Shown here: positions 1 to 8,968 of the stretch, one piece after another
Layout of the letters: each line of letters starts with the position of its first letter
Position numbering within the stretch: position 1 is the stretch's first letter
Origin: Cohnella caldifontis
GTDB taxonomy: Bacteria > Bacillota > Bacilli > Paenibacillales > Paenibacillaceae
Direction: 5' to 3'
Length of the DNA stretch: 64,000 bases
Assembly (NCBI RefSeq): GCF_029360585.1
Contig: NZ_JAQZSJ010000002.1
Span: 515,747 to 579,746 of the forward strand
Translations under genes and position numbers: made by a program
Notes under the pieces: model-generated
The model's input: only the letters and a program-made list of their open reading frames with translations
The model's database searches: none
What the model was told of the DNA's origin: nothing

Positions 1-316
1 GCCCTCGGGTGAGCGGAATGTCGCTTTCGATCGCGATGTCCAGCTCCGGTACGTCCGCGCCGGCGCGCGAGAACACCTGCTGGGCAATCGCGTACATCCA
101 GTTCGTCTTGTCCGTCGGCACGCCGTCCAGGTTCGGACCGGCGAGCCGGATCCGCGTGCGCTCCGCCGCTTTCATGGATACGCCGGCGAATATCGGGAGC
201 GCCATGCCGAGCGAATCGAAACCCGGGCCCAGATTGGCGGTGCTGGCGGGCACGATGGCGCGGGACTCCCGGGTTCGGGGAGGGGATGGCACGCGGGGGC
301 GTTTGGAATCCAACAT
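1..316 (-). CDS. thrB: Homoserine kinase ThrB, N-terminal part (runs off the left edge)
   Basis: ThrB phosphorylates L-homoserine, the step before threonine synthase. The first 105 codons are visible. They contain the GHMP-kinase N-terminal strand (VPASTANLGPGFDSLG) and end at SDIPLTRG, just before the expected ATP-binding loop, so the rest lies outside the window. The ATG at 316 follows an AAAAGGAG site at good spacing. It lies 86 bp downstream of hom in the same direction, so hom and thrB are probably co-transcribed. No thrC lies between them, unlike B. subtilis hom-thrC-thrB. Confidence 0.93.
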   Translation of the reverse strand, partial: MLDSKRPRVPSPPRTRESRAIVPASTANLGPGFDSLGMALPIFAGVSMKAAERTRIRLAGPNLDGVPTDKTNWMYAIAQQVFSRAGADVPELDIAIESDIPLTRG

Positions 317-402
317 CGTAAAACTCCTTTTATCGTATTGCGGCGATCCGTCCGTTTACGTCCGTTCATCGAGCGATGCCGTCCGTAAGAAGCCGAAACC
401 CG

Positions 403-1698
403 TCAGCCTTCGACGCGGTATACGCTCTTGACGGCCTTCACGGAAGACAGATTTCCGAAAGCCTTCAGCACCTGCTGCATCGAGGCTTTCGTCGCCTCAT
501 GCGAAATGATGATCAGCTCGGCGCCCTGCCGGTTCGGCGTCGGGGGCTGCATGACCGATTCGATGCTCACGTCGTAGTCCGCGAACACCTGCGCGATCTG
601 CATCAGCACGCCGGCGCGATCCTCCACGTGCAGCAGCATGAAATATTTCGACGCGATCTGCTCGTCGGTTTTCAGTTTCTTTTCCTTATAGGAAATGTTC
701 GCCTGCCGACCGTTTACGCCCAGCTTGGCGTTTTTGACCACGGCGACGAGGTCCGCGACGACGGACGTCGCCGTCGGCATCTCGCCGGCCCCAGGTCCGT
801 AGAACATCGTCTCCCCGACGGCCTCCCCGTGCACGTAAACGGCGTTGAACACGCCGCCGACCGCAGCCAGGGGATGGCTGGCCTTCACCAGCGTCGGCTG
901 TACGCTTACGCTGACGTAATCGTCCTGCCGGTCTGCGATGCCGAGCAGCTTGACTTCGTAGCCCAGCTGTTTGGCGTATTGGATATCTTCCTGGGTCACG
1001 GAGCTGATGCCTTTCACGTCCACGTCTTCCAGCGCGATGTGCGCGCGGAAGCCGAGCGTCGCGAGAATGGTCATTTTGCGCGCGGCATCCAGCCCTTCGA
1101 CGTCGGACGTCGGATCGGCCTCGGCATAGCCGAGGGCCTGCGCTTCTTTCAGCACCTCTTCGTACGCGGCGCCTTCTTGGCTCATTTTGGTCAAAATGAA
1201 GTTGGTCGTGCCATTGACGATGCCCATGATCTTCGTGATCCGGTCGGACGAGAAGCCCTCGATCAACGTCCGGATGATCGGAATGCCGCCGGCGACGCTC
1301 GCCTCGTACAGGATGTCGCAGCCTTTGTCCCGGGCTTTGGCCAGCAGCTCCGGCCCGTGAAGCGCCATCAGATCCTTGTTGGCGGTCACGACGTGTTTGC
1401 CCCGCTCGAGCGCTTCGAGAATCAGCTCTTTCGTTCCGGCGATTCCGCCCATGACCTCGACGATCACGTCGATATCGGGATTCCGGACGATATCCAGAGG
1501 ATCCTCGGTCAGCTTGGCCGGATCGATCGAAATGCTGCGCGGTTTGTTCCGGTCCTTCACCAATATTTTATGAATGCTGATCGGAGAGCCCGCTTGGTTC
1601 ATCAAGTCGTCATGGTGCCCCTCCACGATCCGGACGACACCCGTGCCGACCGTTCCGAGGCCGAGCAGCCCCACCTTGATCGGTTTCAATTCCGCCAT
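403..1698 (-). CDS. hom: Homoserine dehydrogenase
   Basis: This enzyme reduces aspartate semialdehyde to homoserine with NAD(P)H and is the branch point to threonine and methionine. The product is 431 residues, as in B. subtilis. It opens with the Rossmann motif GLLGLGTVGTGV, has the catalytic homoserine dehydrogenase domain in the middle (TANKDLMA, GIVNGTTNF) and ends with an ACT domain (VEDRAGVLMQIAQVF) that normally binds the feedback inhibitor threonine. I chose the ATG at 1698 (MAELKPIKV), directly behind a GGTGGAGGAGG site. The reading frame extends 19 codons upstream but those look non-homologous. It sits in a pheB-hom-thrB unit. Confidence 0.96.
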   Translation of the reverse strand: MAELKPIKVGLLGLGTVGTGVVRIVEGHHDDLMNQAGSPISIHKILVKDRNKPRSISIDPAKLTEDPLDIVRNPDIDVIVEVMGGIAGTKELILEALERGKHVVTANKDLMALHGPELLAKARDKGCDILYEASVAGGIPIIRTLIEGFSSDRITKIMGIVNGTTNFILTKMSQEGAAYEEVLKEAQALGYAEADPTSDVEGLDAARKMTILATLGFRAHIALEDVDVKGISSVTQEDIQYAKQLGYEVKLLGIADRQDDYVSVSVQPTLVKASHPLAAVGGVFNAVYVHGEAVGETMFYGPGAGEMPTATSVVADLVAVVKNAKLGVNGRQANISYKEKKLKTDEQIASKYFMLLHVEDRAGVLMQIAQVFADYDVSIESVMQPPTPNRQGAELIIISHEATKASMQQVLKAFGNLSSVKAVKSVYRVEG

Positions 1699-1738
1699 TC
1701 CTCCTCCACCCGCGTTTTCCCGCTGCTTTATCCATCCA

Positions 1739-2176
1739 TCAGCCTCGGCCGACAACCGCGGCTTTCTTGACGCCTTCCGTATCCCGGAGGCGTTCGATCA
1801 AATCCTGAAGCGTTCCTTGCAAGCCGGATGTCTCCAGCGATACGACGACATTGGCCAATCCTTGCAGCGGAATCGATTGATGGATCGTGAGCACGTTCCC
1901 CTCGCACGCCGCCAGCATGCCCAGTACCTTGGACAGGACGCCCGAACGGTGCTCGAGGTCCAGGCTCAGCGTCGCGATCCGCTCTCTGCCGGCCTGCTCC
2001 AGCAAGTATACTCCGTCTTTGTACTTATAGAAGGCGCTCCGGCTGAGTCCCGCCCGTTCGGCGGCCTCGTGGACCGTCGCCGCTTCCCCGCGGCGCAGCA
2101 GTTCCTTGACCTGCTCCGTTTTCAGAATGCCCTCGGGCAGCAGGTCCTCCCGGACGGCGTAATAGCGATCCGCCAT
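1739..2176 (-). CDS. pheB: ACT-domain protein PheB
   Basis: A 145-residue PheB/UPF0735 family protein. An N-terminal helix-turn-helix-like segment (EAAERAGLSRSAFYKYKDGV) precedes an ACT domain (LDLEHRSGVLSKVLGMLAACEG), which suggests amino-acid-responsive regulation. The exact function is unproven even in B. subtilis, where pheB sits between obg and pheA. Here obgE is separated from it by a plus-strand gene, and hom follows instead of pheA. The ATG at 2176 follows GGGAGGACGG. A sigma-A-like promoter lies about 45 bp upstream. Confidence 0.9.
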   Translation of the reverse strand: MADRYYAVREDLLPEGILKTEQVKELLRRGEAATVHEAAERAGLSRSAFYKYKDGVYLLEQAGRERIATLSLDLEHRSGVLSKVLGMLAACEGNVLTIHQSIPLQGLANVVVSLETSGLQGTLQDLIERLRDTEGVKKAAVVGRG

Positions 2177-2219
2177 AATCCGTCCTCCCGTAAGAGACGT
2201 TTGTTTATTTATAGAGGAC

Positions 2220-2248
2220 ATTATAACGGAACGGCTGCAGGGCGGCAA
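2220..2248 (-). promoter_or_regulatory. Sigma-A-type promoter of pheB-hom-thrB
   Basis: On the minus strand TTGCCG (2243-2248) and TATAAT (2220-2225) are separated by exactly 17 bp, placed just upstream of pheB. The -10 is perfect and the -35 matches at four of six positions. Confidence 0.7.
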
Positions 2249-2394
2249 TAGGCTTACCGGCTTCGACGCCGCATTTTTTCGGTTCGATTCCGGTTTGTTC
2301 AGAAAATTTTCAGTCCCTCGTTCTACAATGTCGAATAACATTGGAAAATCGTGCCTGATGTCTAAATCCATCCGATTTTGCGGAGGGGGATCTT

Positions 2395-3258
2395 ATGCAA
2401 ACCGTCCGAGTCAAAGATCCGTATTGGATGCCCAAAGTCGACGAAGCCGTGCGGCGCATGGAAGAACTGTCGGGCGTCATCCGCCAGAAAGGGCAAATCC
2501 CGATCATGGAAATCCGGGAATACGTCTTGCCGCTCATCCAGGAAGTCATCGAACGCGCGGACGTGTACCCCTTGCTCCTTGCGCTCAGGTCCAAAAACGA
2601 CTACTTGTACCGCCATCCCGTCGCCGTCAGCATCATCGCGACATTGATCGGAAAATGGCTGGAATTGCCCGAAAACGAGGTCAACATGCTGACGGTCGGG
2701 GCTTTGCTGCACAACGCGGGGAGCTTGAGGCTGTCCGAATCGATCGTGGAAAAGAAAGGCCCGCTCGACGAGGAAGAATTCGAGCAAATGAAGCGGCATA
2801 CCGTGATCGGTTACGAGATGCTCGAACGGACGGTCGGTCTGAGCCGGAGGTCGGCGCTGATCGCCTTGCAGCATCACGAGAGGGAAGACGGGACCGGGTA
2901 TCCCCTGCGCCTCGCGGGTTCGCGGACGGATCCGCTCAGCAAGATCACCGCCGTGGCCGACGTTTTCCACGCGCTCGGCAGCGACCGGATGTATCGTCCC
3001 GCATCGCCTTTTTACGAAGTGCTCCGCCAAATGTATAACGGTTCGCTCGGCCGCCTGGACCCCCGCATCCTGCACGCGTTCACGCAGCGGCTGATGAACG
3101 CCATGGTCGGATGCGCGGCCGAACTGTCGGACGGCCGCCGGGGTAAAATCGTCATGCTGAACCCGGTCGACCCGACGGCTCCCCTCATTCAGCTCGGGGG
3201 TACCTTCGTGGACCTGGGCAAAGAGCCCGAGCTGCGCCTGGAGCGCGTCATCGGCTGA
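2395..3258 (+). CDS. HD-GYP-like domain protein with an altered metal-site residue
   Basis: A 287-residue protein with the layout of an HD-GYP cyclic-di-GMP phosphodiesterase: His74, the HD position at 106-107, His135, HHE at 160-162 and GYP at 168-170. The canonical HD pair reads His-Asn here (LLHNAG instead of LLHDIG), so one expected metal ligand is lost. The other family residues look intact. The C-terminal about 60 residues resemble a small beta domain often found after such HD domains. The ATG at 2395 follows CGGAGGGGGA. It is a single-gene unit convergent with obgE. It may be a weakened enzyme or a nucleotide-binding regulator; I cannot tell which. Confidence 0.75.
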   Translation: MQTVRVKDPYWMPKVDEAVRRMEELSGVIRQKGQIPIMEIREYVLPLIQEVIERADVYPLLLALRSKNDYLYRHPVAVSIIATLIGKWLELPENEVNMLTVGALLHNAGSLRLSESIVEKKGPLDEEEFEQMKRHTVIGYEMLERTVGLSRRSALIALQHHEREDGTGYPLRLAGSRTDPLSKITAVADVFHALGSDRMYRPASPFYEVLRQMYNGSLGRLDPRILHAFTQRLMNAMVGCAAELSDGRRGKIVMLNPVDPTAPLIQLGGTFVDLGKEPELRLERVIG

Positions 3259-3291
3259 ACGCGTATCCCGGCCGCGGTCTTCCCAAGAGAC

Positions 3292-3334
3292 GAAAAAACC
3301 GATTCGGCCGGGCGCTTGCGCGTCCGCGAATCGG
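3292..3334 (-). terminator. Rho-independent terminator after obgE
   Basis: On the minus strand CCGATTCGCGG pairs with CCGAATCGG across a GC-rich loop and is followed by TTTTTT. It lies between the convergent ends of obgE and the HD-domain gene. Confidence 0.8.
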
Positions 3335-3344
3335 CTTGGCTTCC

Positions 3345-4676
3345 TTAAACGTCGTCGTATAGATAATCCTCGGACGCTCCCTCGAAAAACTCGAACTCGA
3401 AGTCCCCGATCCGGATCGTGCTGCCGTTTTTGGCCCCGCGTTTGCGCAGTTCGGCGTCGACGCCCAAGTTCCGAAGAATCGCGGCAAACCGCATGACGGC
3501 CTCGTAGGAAGCGAATTGCGTGCGCCGCACCAGCTTCTCGATCGACTCGCTCTCCACCACGAACGTCTCGTTCTCCCGGCGGATGCGGAATTCGTTCTCG
3601 CCCGTCCCCTCATACCGGTAGACGACGTCTTCCGCTCCCGTTTCCTCCGCTTCTTCCATCTCCGACGGTTCGGGCAGCGAATCCAGCAGATCGGCCACCC
3701 GGTACAACAGCTCCTGCACGCCTTGACGCGTCAGGGAGGAAATCGGCATCACTTCGGTGCCGGGGGCGGTCTCTTCCAGCTGCCTCCGGAACGATTCGAG
3801 ATGTTCGCCCGCTTCCGGCATGTCCATTTTGTTCGCCGCGACGATCTGCGGGCGTTCCGCCAGCTTCGGATTGTAGAGCTTCAGCTCTTCGTTGATCTTG
3901 ACCCAGTCTTCGAACGGATCCCGCCCTTCGGCACCCGAAATGTCCACGACGTGCACGATGATCCGGGTACGCTCCACGTGGCGCAGGAATTCATGACCCA
4001 GGCCGACTCCCGTATGCGCCCCTTCGATCAGACCCGGCAAATCGGCCATGACGAAGCTGCGGTCGTCCCCCAAGTCCACGACGCCCAGGTTCGGGGTCAG
4101 CGTCGTGAAATGATACGCGCCGATTTTCGGCCGCGCGCCGGAGACGACCGAGAGCAGCGTGGATTTGCCGACGCTCGGGAATCCGACGAGCCCGACGTCC
4201 GCCATCACCTTCAGTTCCAGCACGACCCAGCGTTCCTGGCCTTCCTCGCCGTTCTCGGCAATGGCCGGCGCGGGATTGCTCGGAGAACGGAAACGCGTGT
4301 TGCCGCGCCCGCCCCGGCCGCCTTTGGCCACGATGACCTCTTGGCCATGCCGGGTCATGTCCGCGATGACTTCGCCGGTATCGTCATCCACGACGACGGT
4401 CCCGGGCGGCACGCGCACGATCAAATCCTCCGCGTTCGCCCCGTGCTGGGACTTGTTGCGGCCCTTCTCGCCGCGGGGCGCCTTGAAATGCTTCTGGTAG
4501 CGGAAATCCATCAGCGTGCGCAGCCCTTCGTCCACGCGGAACACGACGTCTCCGCCTTTGCCGCCGTCCCCGCCGGCAGGCCCGCCTTCCGGTACGTACA
4601 GCTCGCGGCGGAAGGCGACCAATCCGTCCCCTCCGTCGCCGCCTCTCACGAACACTTTCGCTTTGTCGACAAACAT
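3345..4676 (-). CDS. obgE: GTPase Obg/CgtA
   Basis: Obg is an essential ribosome-associated GTPase tied to 50S assembly, stress response and sporulation. The 443-residue product shows the glycine-rich Obg fold (about 1-158, [16 protein letters not shown]), the G domain ([24 protein letters not shown]) and the C-terminal OCT domain ([17 protein letters not shown]). The ATG at 4676 is chosen from homology; it has a GGAG 11 nt upstream. The gene follows spo0B directly, the same order as in B. subtilis, and ends at a strong terminator. Confidence 0.97.
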   Translation of the reverse strand: MFVDKAKVFVRGGDGGDGLVAFRRELYVPEGGPAGGDGGKGGDVVFRVDEGLRTLMDFRYQKHFKAPRGEKGRNKSQHGANAEDLIVRVPPGTVVVDDDTGEVIADMTRHGQEVIVAKGGRGGRGNTRFRSPSNPAPAIAENGEEGQERWVVLELKVMADVGLVGFPSVGKSTLLSVVSGARPKIGAYHFTTLTPNLGVVDLGDDRSFVMADLPGLIEGAHTGVGLGHEFLRHVERTRIIVHVVDISGAEGRDPFEDWVKINEELKLYNPKLAERPQIVAANKMDMPEAGEHLESFRRQLEETAPGTEVMPISSLTRQGVQELLYRVADLLDSLPEPSEMEEAEETGAEDVVYRYEGTGENEFRIRRENETFVVESESIEKLVRRTQFASYEAVMRFAAILRNLGVDAELRKRGAKNGSTIRIGDFEFEFFEGASEDYLYDDV

Positions 4677-4723
4677 GATGCGTTCAACTCCGATTCGGTG
4701 GTTGCATCCCCAAGCAGCCGACT

Positions 4724-5569
4724 TTACTCGACGGCCGGGAAAGACGTCGGGAAAAGAACCAGCATCCGCCAACACGTTCCCGCGGCCGCTTCCGTCCCTT
4801 CCGTTTCCTTCAGTTGTCCCAATCCGTTCAGCAAGCCTGCCGCTTCTTCGGCCAAGCTTTTGCCGGACACCCATTGCCCCTCGTAGGCGAATTCCGCGCG
4901 CAAGCCGTCATCGGTCGCATGTAAGTAGAGGGACAGCACGTTTTCCCCGGCAGACGGGGTCACGGCCCGGAACCGAGCGGCGTTGATCAAGCCGATCAAA
5001 CAAGCCGACAGCTTGGCCGGATCCGCCGTCACGCGCTCCAGGCTGACTCCCTCGGCTACTTTGACGTCCAGCCGCATATGATCGCAAACCGTGCGGAAAG
5101 ACAACAGGAAATTCGACAACTCCGTGTTGCCAAGCTGCGACACGCGGCCGTCGTTCTCCATCCGTTCCCTTATTCTGTCCACGATCTGGGCGGCTTTATC
5201 GGGTTTGTTCAATCTTATGTATCCGTATAAGATCTGCAGGTCGTTCATCCAGTCATGGCGGTGATGGCTGAGCGTCCGGAGCGCGGACGATCGGGCGTTC
5301 TCGAGCATGCGGGCGCTGCGGCTGCGGCTCTCGCGCCTCAGCGAAACCGCGTAATACGCCGCCGCCATGGCCGTCCAGAGAACGAATAGGACCAACGGCC
5401 ACCAGGAATCCCGCCAGACAAACACGGCGGCCGCGGGAACCGGAAGCGTGGCGAATGCCCAGACTCCCCGTCGGGCACCGCCATCGGGATATGCAGGTCG
5501 CAAGCCCCTCCATCCTTCCCTCTTCGTCAGTGAAATCCGGAAGGCCGCTTGGCCCCCCTGAAGGAACAA
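4724..5569 (-). CDS. spo0B: Sporulation initiation phosphotransferase Spo0B-like
   Basis: Spo0B passes phosphate from Spo0F to Spo0A in the sporulation phosphorelay. The four-helix-bundle segment is clear ([22 protein letters not shown]), with the phosphorylatable His expected in HRHDWMN, followed by a degenerate GHKL-like domain. Unlike B. subtilis Spo0B (192 residues), the product carries two hydrophobic segments before the bundle (about 37-70), so it may be membrane attached. The start is uncertain: the frame opens at a TTG at 5569, but a TTG at 5503 behind GGAGGGGC is as good. Position between rpmA and obgE supports the call. Confidence 0.85.
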   Translation of the reverse strand: MFLQGGQAAFRISLTKREGWRGLRPAYPDGGARRGVWAFATLPVPAAAVFVWRDSWWPLVLFVLWTAMAAAYYAVSLRRESRSRSARMLENARSSALRTLSHHRHDWMNDLQILYGYIRLNKPDKAAQIVDRIRERMENDGRVSQLGNTELSNFLLSFRTVCDHMRLDVKVAEGVSLERVTADPAKLSACLIGLINAARFRAVTPSAGENVLSLYLHATDDGLRAEFAYEGQWVSGKSLAEEAAGLLNGLGQLKETEGTEAAAGTCWRMLVLFPTSFPAVE

Positions 5570-5581
5570 TCCCCCGATGAC

Positions 5582-5611
5582 TAAAAACCCCGGCCGAGTG
5601 CCGGCCGGGAT
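5582..5611 (-). terminator. Terminator or attenuator between rpmA and spo0B
   Basis: On the minus strand CCCGGCC and GGCCGGG pair across a 7-nt loop, followed by GTTTTTAG. It should limit read-through from the ribosomal-protein genes into spo0B-obgE. Confidence 0.75.
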
Positions 5612-5620
5612 TCTGGATGA

Positions 5621-5935
5621 TTATTCAGCTTCGAGAGCGGCCGCTACCGGCGCCTGCTCGGCGGGATATACGCTGACCTTCTTGCGGTCGCGTCCCCAGC
5701 GCTCGAATTTGACGACGCCTTCGACTTTCGCGAACAGCGTGTCGTCTTTGCCGATGCCGACGTTGTTGCCCGGATGGATCTTGGTTCCGCGTTGACGGAC
5801 CAAGATGCTGCCGGCCGTTACGACCTGACCGTCCGCGCGCTTCGCGCCGAGACGCTTGGAACGGCTGTCGCGTCCGTTCTTCGTCGAGCCTACGCCTTTC
5901 TTCGAGGCGAAAAGCTGAAGATTCAGCTTAAGCAT
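5621..5935 (-). CDS. rpmA: 50S ribosomal protein L27
   Basis: L27 lies at the 50S peptidyl-transferase site. The 104-residue product begins [17 protein letters not shown]. That is the Firmicute form, whose first residues are removed by Prp after the LQLF motif. The ATG at 5935 follows AAAGGAGG at ideal spacing; an upstream in-frame codon three residues earlier lacks such a site. It is encoded directly after the prp gene, which makes its processing protease. Confidence 0.98.
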   Translation of the reverse strand: MLKLNLQLFASKKGVGSTKNGRDSRSKRLGAKRADGQVVTAGSILVRQRGTKIHPGNNVGIGKDDTLFAKVEGVVKFERWGRDRKKVSVYPAEQAPVAAALEAE

Positions 5936-5950
5936 GAGGTTCAACCTCCT

Positions 5951-6286
5951 TTATGGTTGGATGACTTCTTTTATTTGCACGTACGTTCCGTACTCATCCG
6001 CAATGGTTTCCAGCTGGGCGACCATGCCTTCGAGCAGCAGCTGCGCCTTGCGGTCCGACTCCGGATCGGCGCCCGCGGGCGCTTCCGCATGGAGCCAACC
6101 TTTGCGCATTTTCGCCTTGGGCACGAGCCCCGTCAGCTTCTCGACCGCGTTGACGGCACCGACGGTAACCGCCGATACGCCCGCGCATACGATGTCCTTG
6201 CCGGGATCGTCGAAGCCGGCATGGCCCGAGACGGAAAACCGCAGGAGCCGGCCAGAGCTTGCGCGTTCGATCTTCACCGTAATCAT
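5951..6286 (-). CDS. prp: Ribosomal-processing cysteine protease Prp
   Basis: Prp removes the N-terminal extension of L27 before ribosome assembly. The 111-residue product has the two catalytic residues in their family motifs, His in SGHAGF and Cys in DIVCAGVSAV. It sits between rplU and rpmA, the position of ysxB in B. subtilis. It matches the L27 gene downstream, which carries the cleavable extension. Confidence 0.95.
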   Translation of the reverse strand: MITVKIERASSGRLLRFSVSGHAGFDDPGKDIVCAGVSAVTVGAVNAVEKLTGLVPKAKMRKGWLHAEAPAGADPESDRKAQLLLEGMVAQLETIADEYGTYVQIKEVIQP

Positions 6287-6301
6287 GACGGCACCTTAGC
6301 C

Positions 6302-6613
6302 TTATGCCTGGATGGCTTCGATCGTCACTTTCGTGTACGGCTGGCGATGGCCTTGCTTGCGATGGTAGTTTTTCTTGGGCTTGTACTTGTAGACGATGAT
6401 TTTCTCGCCTTTGACATGCTTTTCGACTTTGCCCGTCACGACGGCGCCTGCGAGCAGCGGGCTGCCCACGTTCAAGCCTTTGTCTCCGGATACGGCCAAC
6501 ACGCGGTCAAACGTGACGCTGTCGCCTTCATTCGCGGAAAGCTTCTCCACGAAAATGACGTCGCCTGCTTGAACCTTGTATTGTTTGCCGCCGGTTTCGA
6601 TAATCGCGTACAT
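6302..6613 (-). CDS. rplU: 50S ribosomal protein L21
   Basis: A 103-residue L21 protein ([14 protein letters not shown] at the start, [12 protein letters not shown] at the end) that binds 23S rRNA. The ATG at 6613 follows GGGAGGTG. It is the first gene of rplU-prp-rpmA and is preceded by a long untranslated leader. Confidence 0.98.
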   Translation of the reverse strand: MYAIIETGGKQYKVQAGDVIFVEKLSANEGDSVTFDRVLAVSGDKGLNVGSPLLAGAVVTGKVEKHVKGEKIIVYKYKPKKNYHRKQGHRQPYTKVTIEAIQA

Positions 6614-6782
6614 CTGGTGCACCTCCCATACTTAAGACTCGCCCGACAAGGTGCCGGAATGCCGCGGCCTCGCGATTCAGCCAGAGCAGAGCCGGTCTTC
6701 TCGACCTTGATAAGTGCGGTTTCCGCATGCAAAACCATTGCACGCACTTGACTATACTATCACAATGGGCAGGCATTTTCAA
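6614..6782 (-). promoter_or_regulatory. Promoter and about 130-nt leader of rplU (possible L21 leader)
   Basis: On the minus strand TTGAAA (6777-6782) and TAGTAT (6754-6759) are 17 bp apart. The distance from the -10 to the L21 start is about 140 nt and includes GC-rich stretches able to fold. Bacillus species carry an autoregulatory L21 leader RNA at this place. Whether this one belongs to that family needs a covariance-model search. Confidence 0.55.
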
Positions 6783-6896
6783 TCGAATTCTGCAAATGTT
6801 TGTTTCCAAAACGACCGGCGGCCGCCATGCCCGGCACCCGCGGATGGAAATCCATGGTATAATGGAGATGATTGTTCGTTATTGGAGGGGGAAACC

Positions 6897-7685
6897 ATGG
6901 ACTCTATTCGCGCGTTATTTCATCGGCGGATCGGTCTGCCGGAAGATTGGGAACCGTCGTTCGATCGGCTTGACGAAATATTGCAACGGATGGCGCTTCG
7001 CATTCCGTTCGAAAACCTGCGCATCCTCGCGGACCGGATCGGGCCGATCACGAAACGTTCGTTGGCGGATAAAATCCTGTCCGGCCGGGAAGGCGGATTA
7101 TGCTACGAAATCAATCCGATCCTATACTATTATTTGAAGGAAACCGGCTTTGACGCGTCATTGACGAACGGAGTCGTGTATAACGAGAAAAAGCAGGCGT
7201 TTTTGACGTTGGGCAGAACCCATGTCGCCATCCTGCTGAAGCACGAAGGCGAGACGTTCCTGGTCGACGCGGGATTCGGAGGGAACTTGCCGCTCAAACC
7301 CGTTCCTTTGTCCGGGCGGACCGTCTCTTCGGAGAACGGGGAATTCCGGGCGGCGAAAAAAACGACCGAACACGGGGATTACGTGCTGGAGATGAAACTG
7401 AAACACAAAGATCCGGACTGGAAAACGGGGTATGCCTTCGATTCGCGCCGGCCGGAAATCGGCCCCGCGGACCTGGACGCGATCCAAACGACGATCGCCC
7501 GGCACGAAGAGTCTCCGTTCAATCGAACGCCCCTGGTCACGATGCGGACGTTAACTGGCCATATGACGTTAACTTCTTCTTCGTTCACCGTATGGGAGAA
7601 CGGGCAAGTTTCCAAAGAAGAAATGGACGCCGAGCATTTCGGAACCGTTTTGCGACGACATTTCGGACTGACCTTTAACCGATAA
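6897..7685 (+). CDS. Arylamine N-acetyltransferase
   Basis: Members of this family move acetyl groups from acetyl-CoA onto arylamines and hydrazines, a detoxification reaction. The 262-residue product has the full catalytic triad in family context: Cys69 (GREGGLCYEIN), His109 (RTHVAIL) and Asp124 (LVDAGFG). The ATG at 6897 follows TTGGAGGGGG. An extended -10 (TGGTATAAT, 6855-6863) lies about 35 bp upstream, without an obvious -35. It is a single plus-strand gene between two minus-strand operons. Confidence 0.93.
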   Translation: MDSIRALFHRRIGLPEDWEPSFDRLDEILQRMALRIPFENLRILADRIGPITKRSLADKILSGREGGLCYEINPILYYYLKETGFDASLTNGVVYNEKKQAFLTLGRTHVAILLKHEGETFLVDAGFGGNLPLKPVPLSGRTVSSENGEFRAAKKTTEHGDYVLEMKLKHKDPDWKTGYAFDSRRPEIGPADLDAIQTTIARHEESPFNRTPLVTMRTLTGHMTLTSSSFTVWENGQVSKEEMDAEHFGTVLRRHFGLTFNR

Positions 7686-7697
7686 CGCCGGACCCGA

Positions 7698-8933
7698 TCA
7701 ACGCAGCGAAATTTTTCCGCGTCCCTTGCACGTCGGGCACGTTTCCCAGAAGAAGCTGGAGACGCTCTCCCGGGCTTTCTTGCGGGTGATTTCCAGCAGC
7801 CCGAGGCGAGTCCAGCCTACGACCTGGCACTTGGTCCGGTCGCGCTTCATCGTCGCCTCCAGCTTCTGTTCGACCAGCGTCCGATGCTCTTCCTTCTCCA
7901 TGTCGATGAAATCCACGATGATGATGCCGCCGACATCCCGCAGGCGAAGCAGCCGGGCGATTTCCTCCGCCGCTTCCAGATTCGTGCGGAACACCGTTTC
8001 TTCCAAATCGACGGATCCCGTATACTTTCCGGTATTCACGTCGATGACCGTCAGCGCCTCCGTCTGGTCCCATACCAGGTAGCCGCCGCTCGCCAGCCGG
8101 ACGCGGGGGTGGAAAGCCCGGTCGATCTGCTCTTTGATGCCGAAGCGCTCGAAAAGCGGAACGGAATCCCGGTGCAGACGGACCCGGCCGACCAGTTCGG
8201 GCGCCGCGGCCCGCAGGTAGGCGCGCCCTTCCTCCAAACGCGCCTCGTCGTCGAAAATGAGCTCTTCGGTATCGGGGGTGACGATATCCCGCACCATCCG
8301 CTGGACGAGACCGGAATCCCGGTGGAGCTCCGCCGGAGCCCGCACCGCCTCTCCCCGCTTGAGGGCTTCTTCCCATGTCCGGCGCAGGCTTTGCAAATCC
8401 GAAAGGATCGCCTCCCGGCTCATGCCTTCCGCGTTCGTGCGCAGGATAATGCCTTCCTCCGGGCCCCGGATCTCCTCCGCGAGCGCGCGCAGCCGGGTTC
8501 TCTCCGCTTCCGCCTCGATTTTTTTGGAGATCCCGACGTAATCGGCGTCCGGCATGTAGACGAGCCAGCGGCCCGGCAAGGAATAGTGCGTCGTGACGCG
8601 GGCTCCCTTGCCCCCGAGCGGCTCCTTCATCACCTGCACGATCAGCTCGTCCCCCGGGGAGAGCAGCTCCGAGATGGAAGGCTTGTCCTTCGGCTGTTTC
8701 TCCAAATGGTGGTGCAGCGCGTCGTCCACGTACAGAAAAGCGTTCCTGGACAATCCGATGTCCACGAACGCCGCCTGCATGCCGGGCAGCACGTTGACGA
8801 CCCGGCCCTTATACAGGTTGCCGACGAGGGAAGCCGCTTCCGTCTTCTCCACGCTGAGTTCGGCCAGCCGGCCGTCCTCGAGCAAAGCCAATTGCGTCCA
8901 TTCGCGGGTGCAATGGACAAACAGCTGTTTCAT
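7698..8933 (-). CDS. rng: Ribonuclease G/E family protein
   Basis: An endoribonuclease for RNA processing and decay. The 411-residue product has an S1 RNA-binding segment near residues 35-115 (GNLYKGRVVNVLPGMQAAFVDIG). The catalytic Asp residues are seen in VIDVNTGKYTG and IIIVDFIDMEKEEHR, and the zinc-link motif CPTCKGRG lies at the extreme C-terminus. It has RNase G size, with no scaffold tail. B. subtilis lacks this family but many Paenibacillaceae have it, next to the L21 operon. The ATG at 8933 follows CGGAGGACGG. Confidence 0.94.
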   Translation of the reverse strand: MKQLFVHCTREWTQLALLEDGRLAELSVEKTEAASLVGNLYKGRVVNVLPGMQAAFVDIGLSRNAFLYVDDALHHHLEKQPKDKPSISELLSPGDELIVQVMKEPLGGKGARVTTHYSLPGRWLVYMPDADYVGISKKIEAEAERTRLRALAEEIRGPEEGIILRTNAEGMSREAILSDLQSLRRTWEEALKRGEAVRAPAELHRDSGLVQRMVRDIVTPDTEELIFDDEARLEEGRAYLRAAAPELVGRVRLHRDSVPLFERFGIKEQIDRAFHPRVRLASGGYLVWDQTEALTVIDVNTGKYTGSVDLEETVFRTNLEAAEEIARLLRLRDVGGIIIVDFIDMEKEEHRTLVEQKLEATMKRDRTKCQVVGWTRLGLLEITRKKARESVSSFFWETCPTCKGRGKISLR

Positions 8934-8968
8934 TCCGTCCTCCGAATATCGTCCGTTTGTTTTCTATT

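Noticed and set aside
376..1770. 464-codon plus-strand open frame opposite hom
   Set aside because: Shadow of hom: no recognisable motif or ribosome site.
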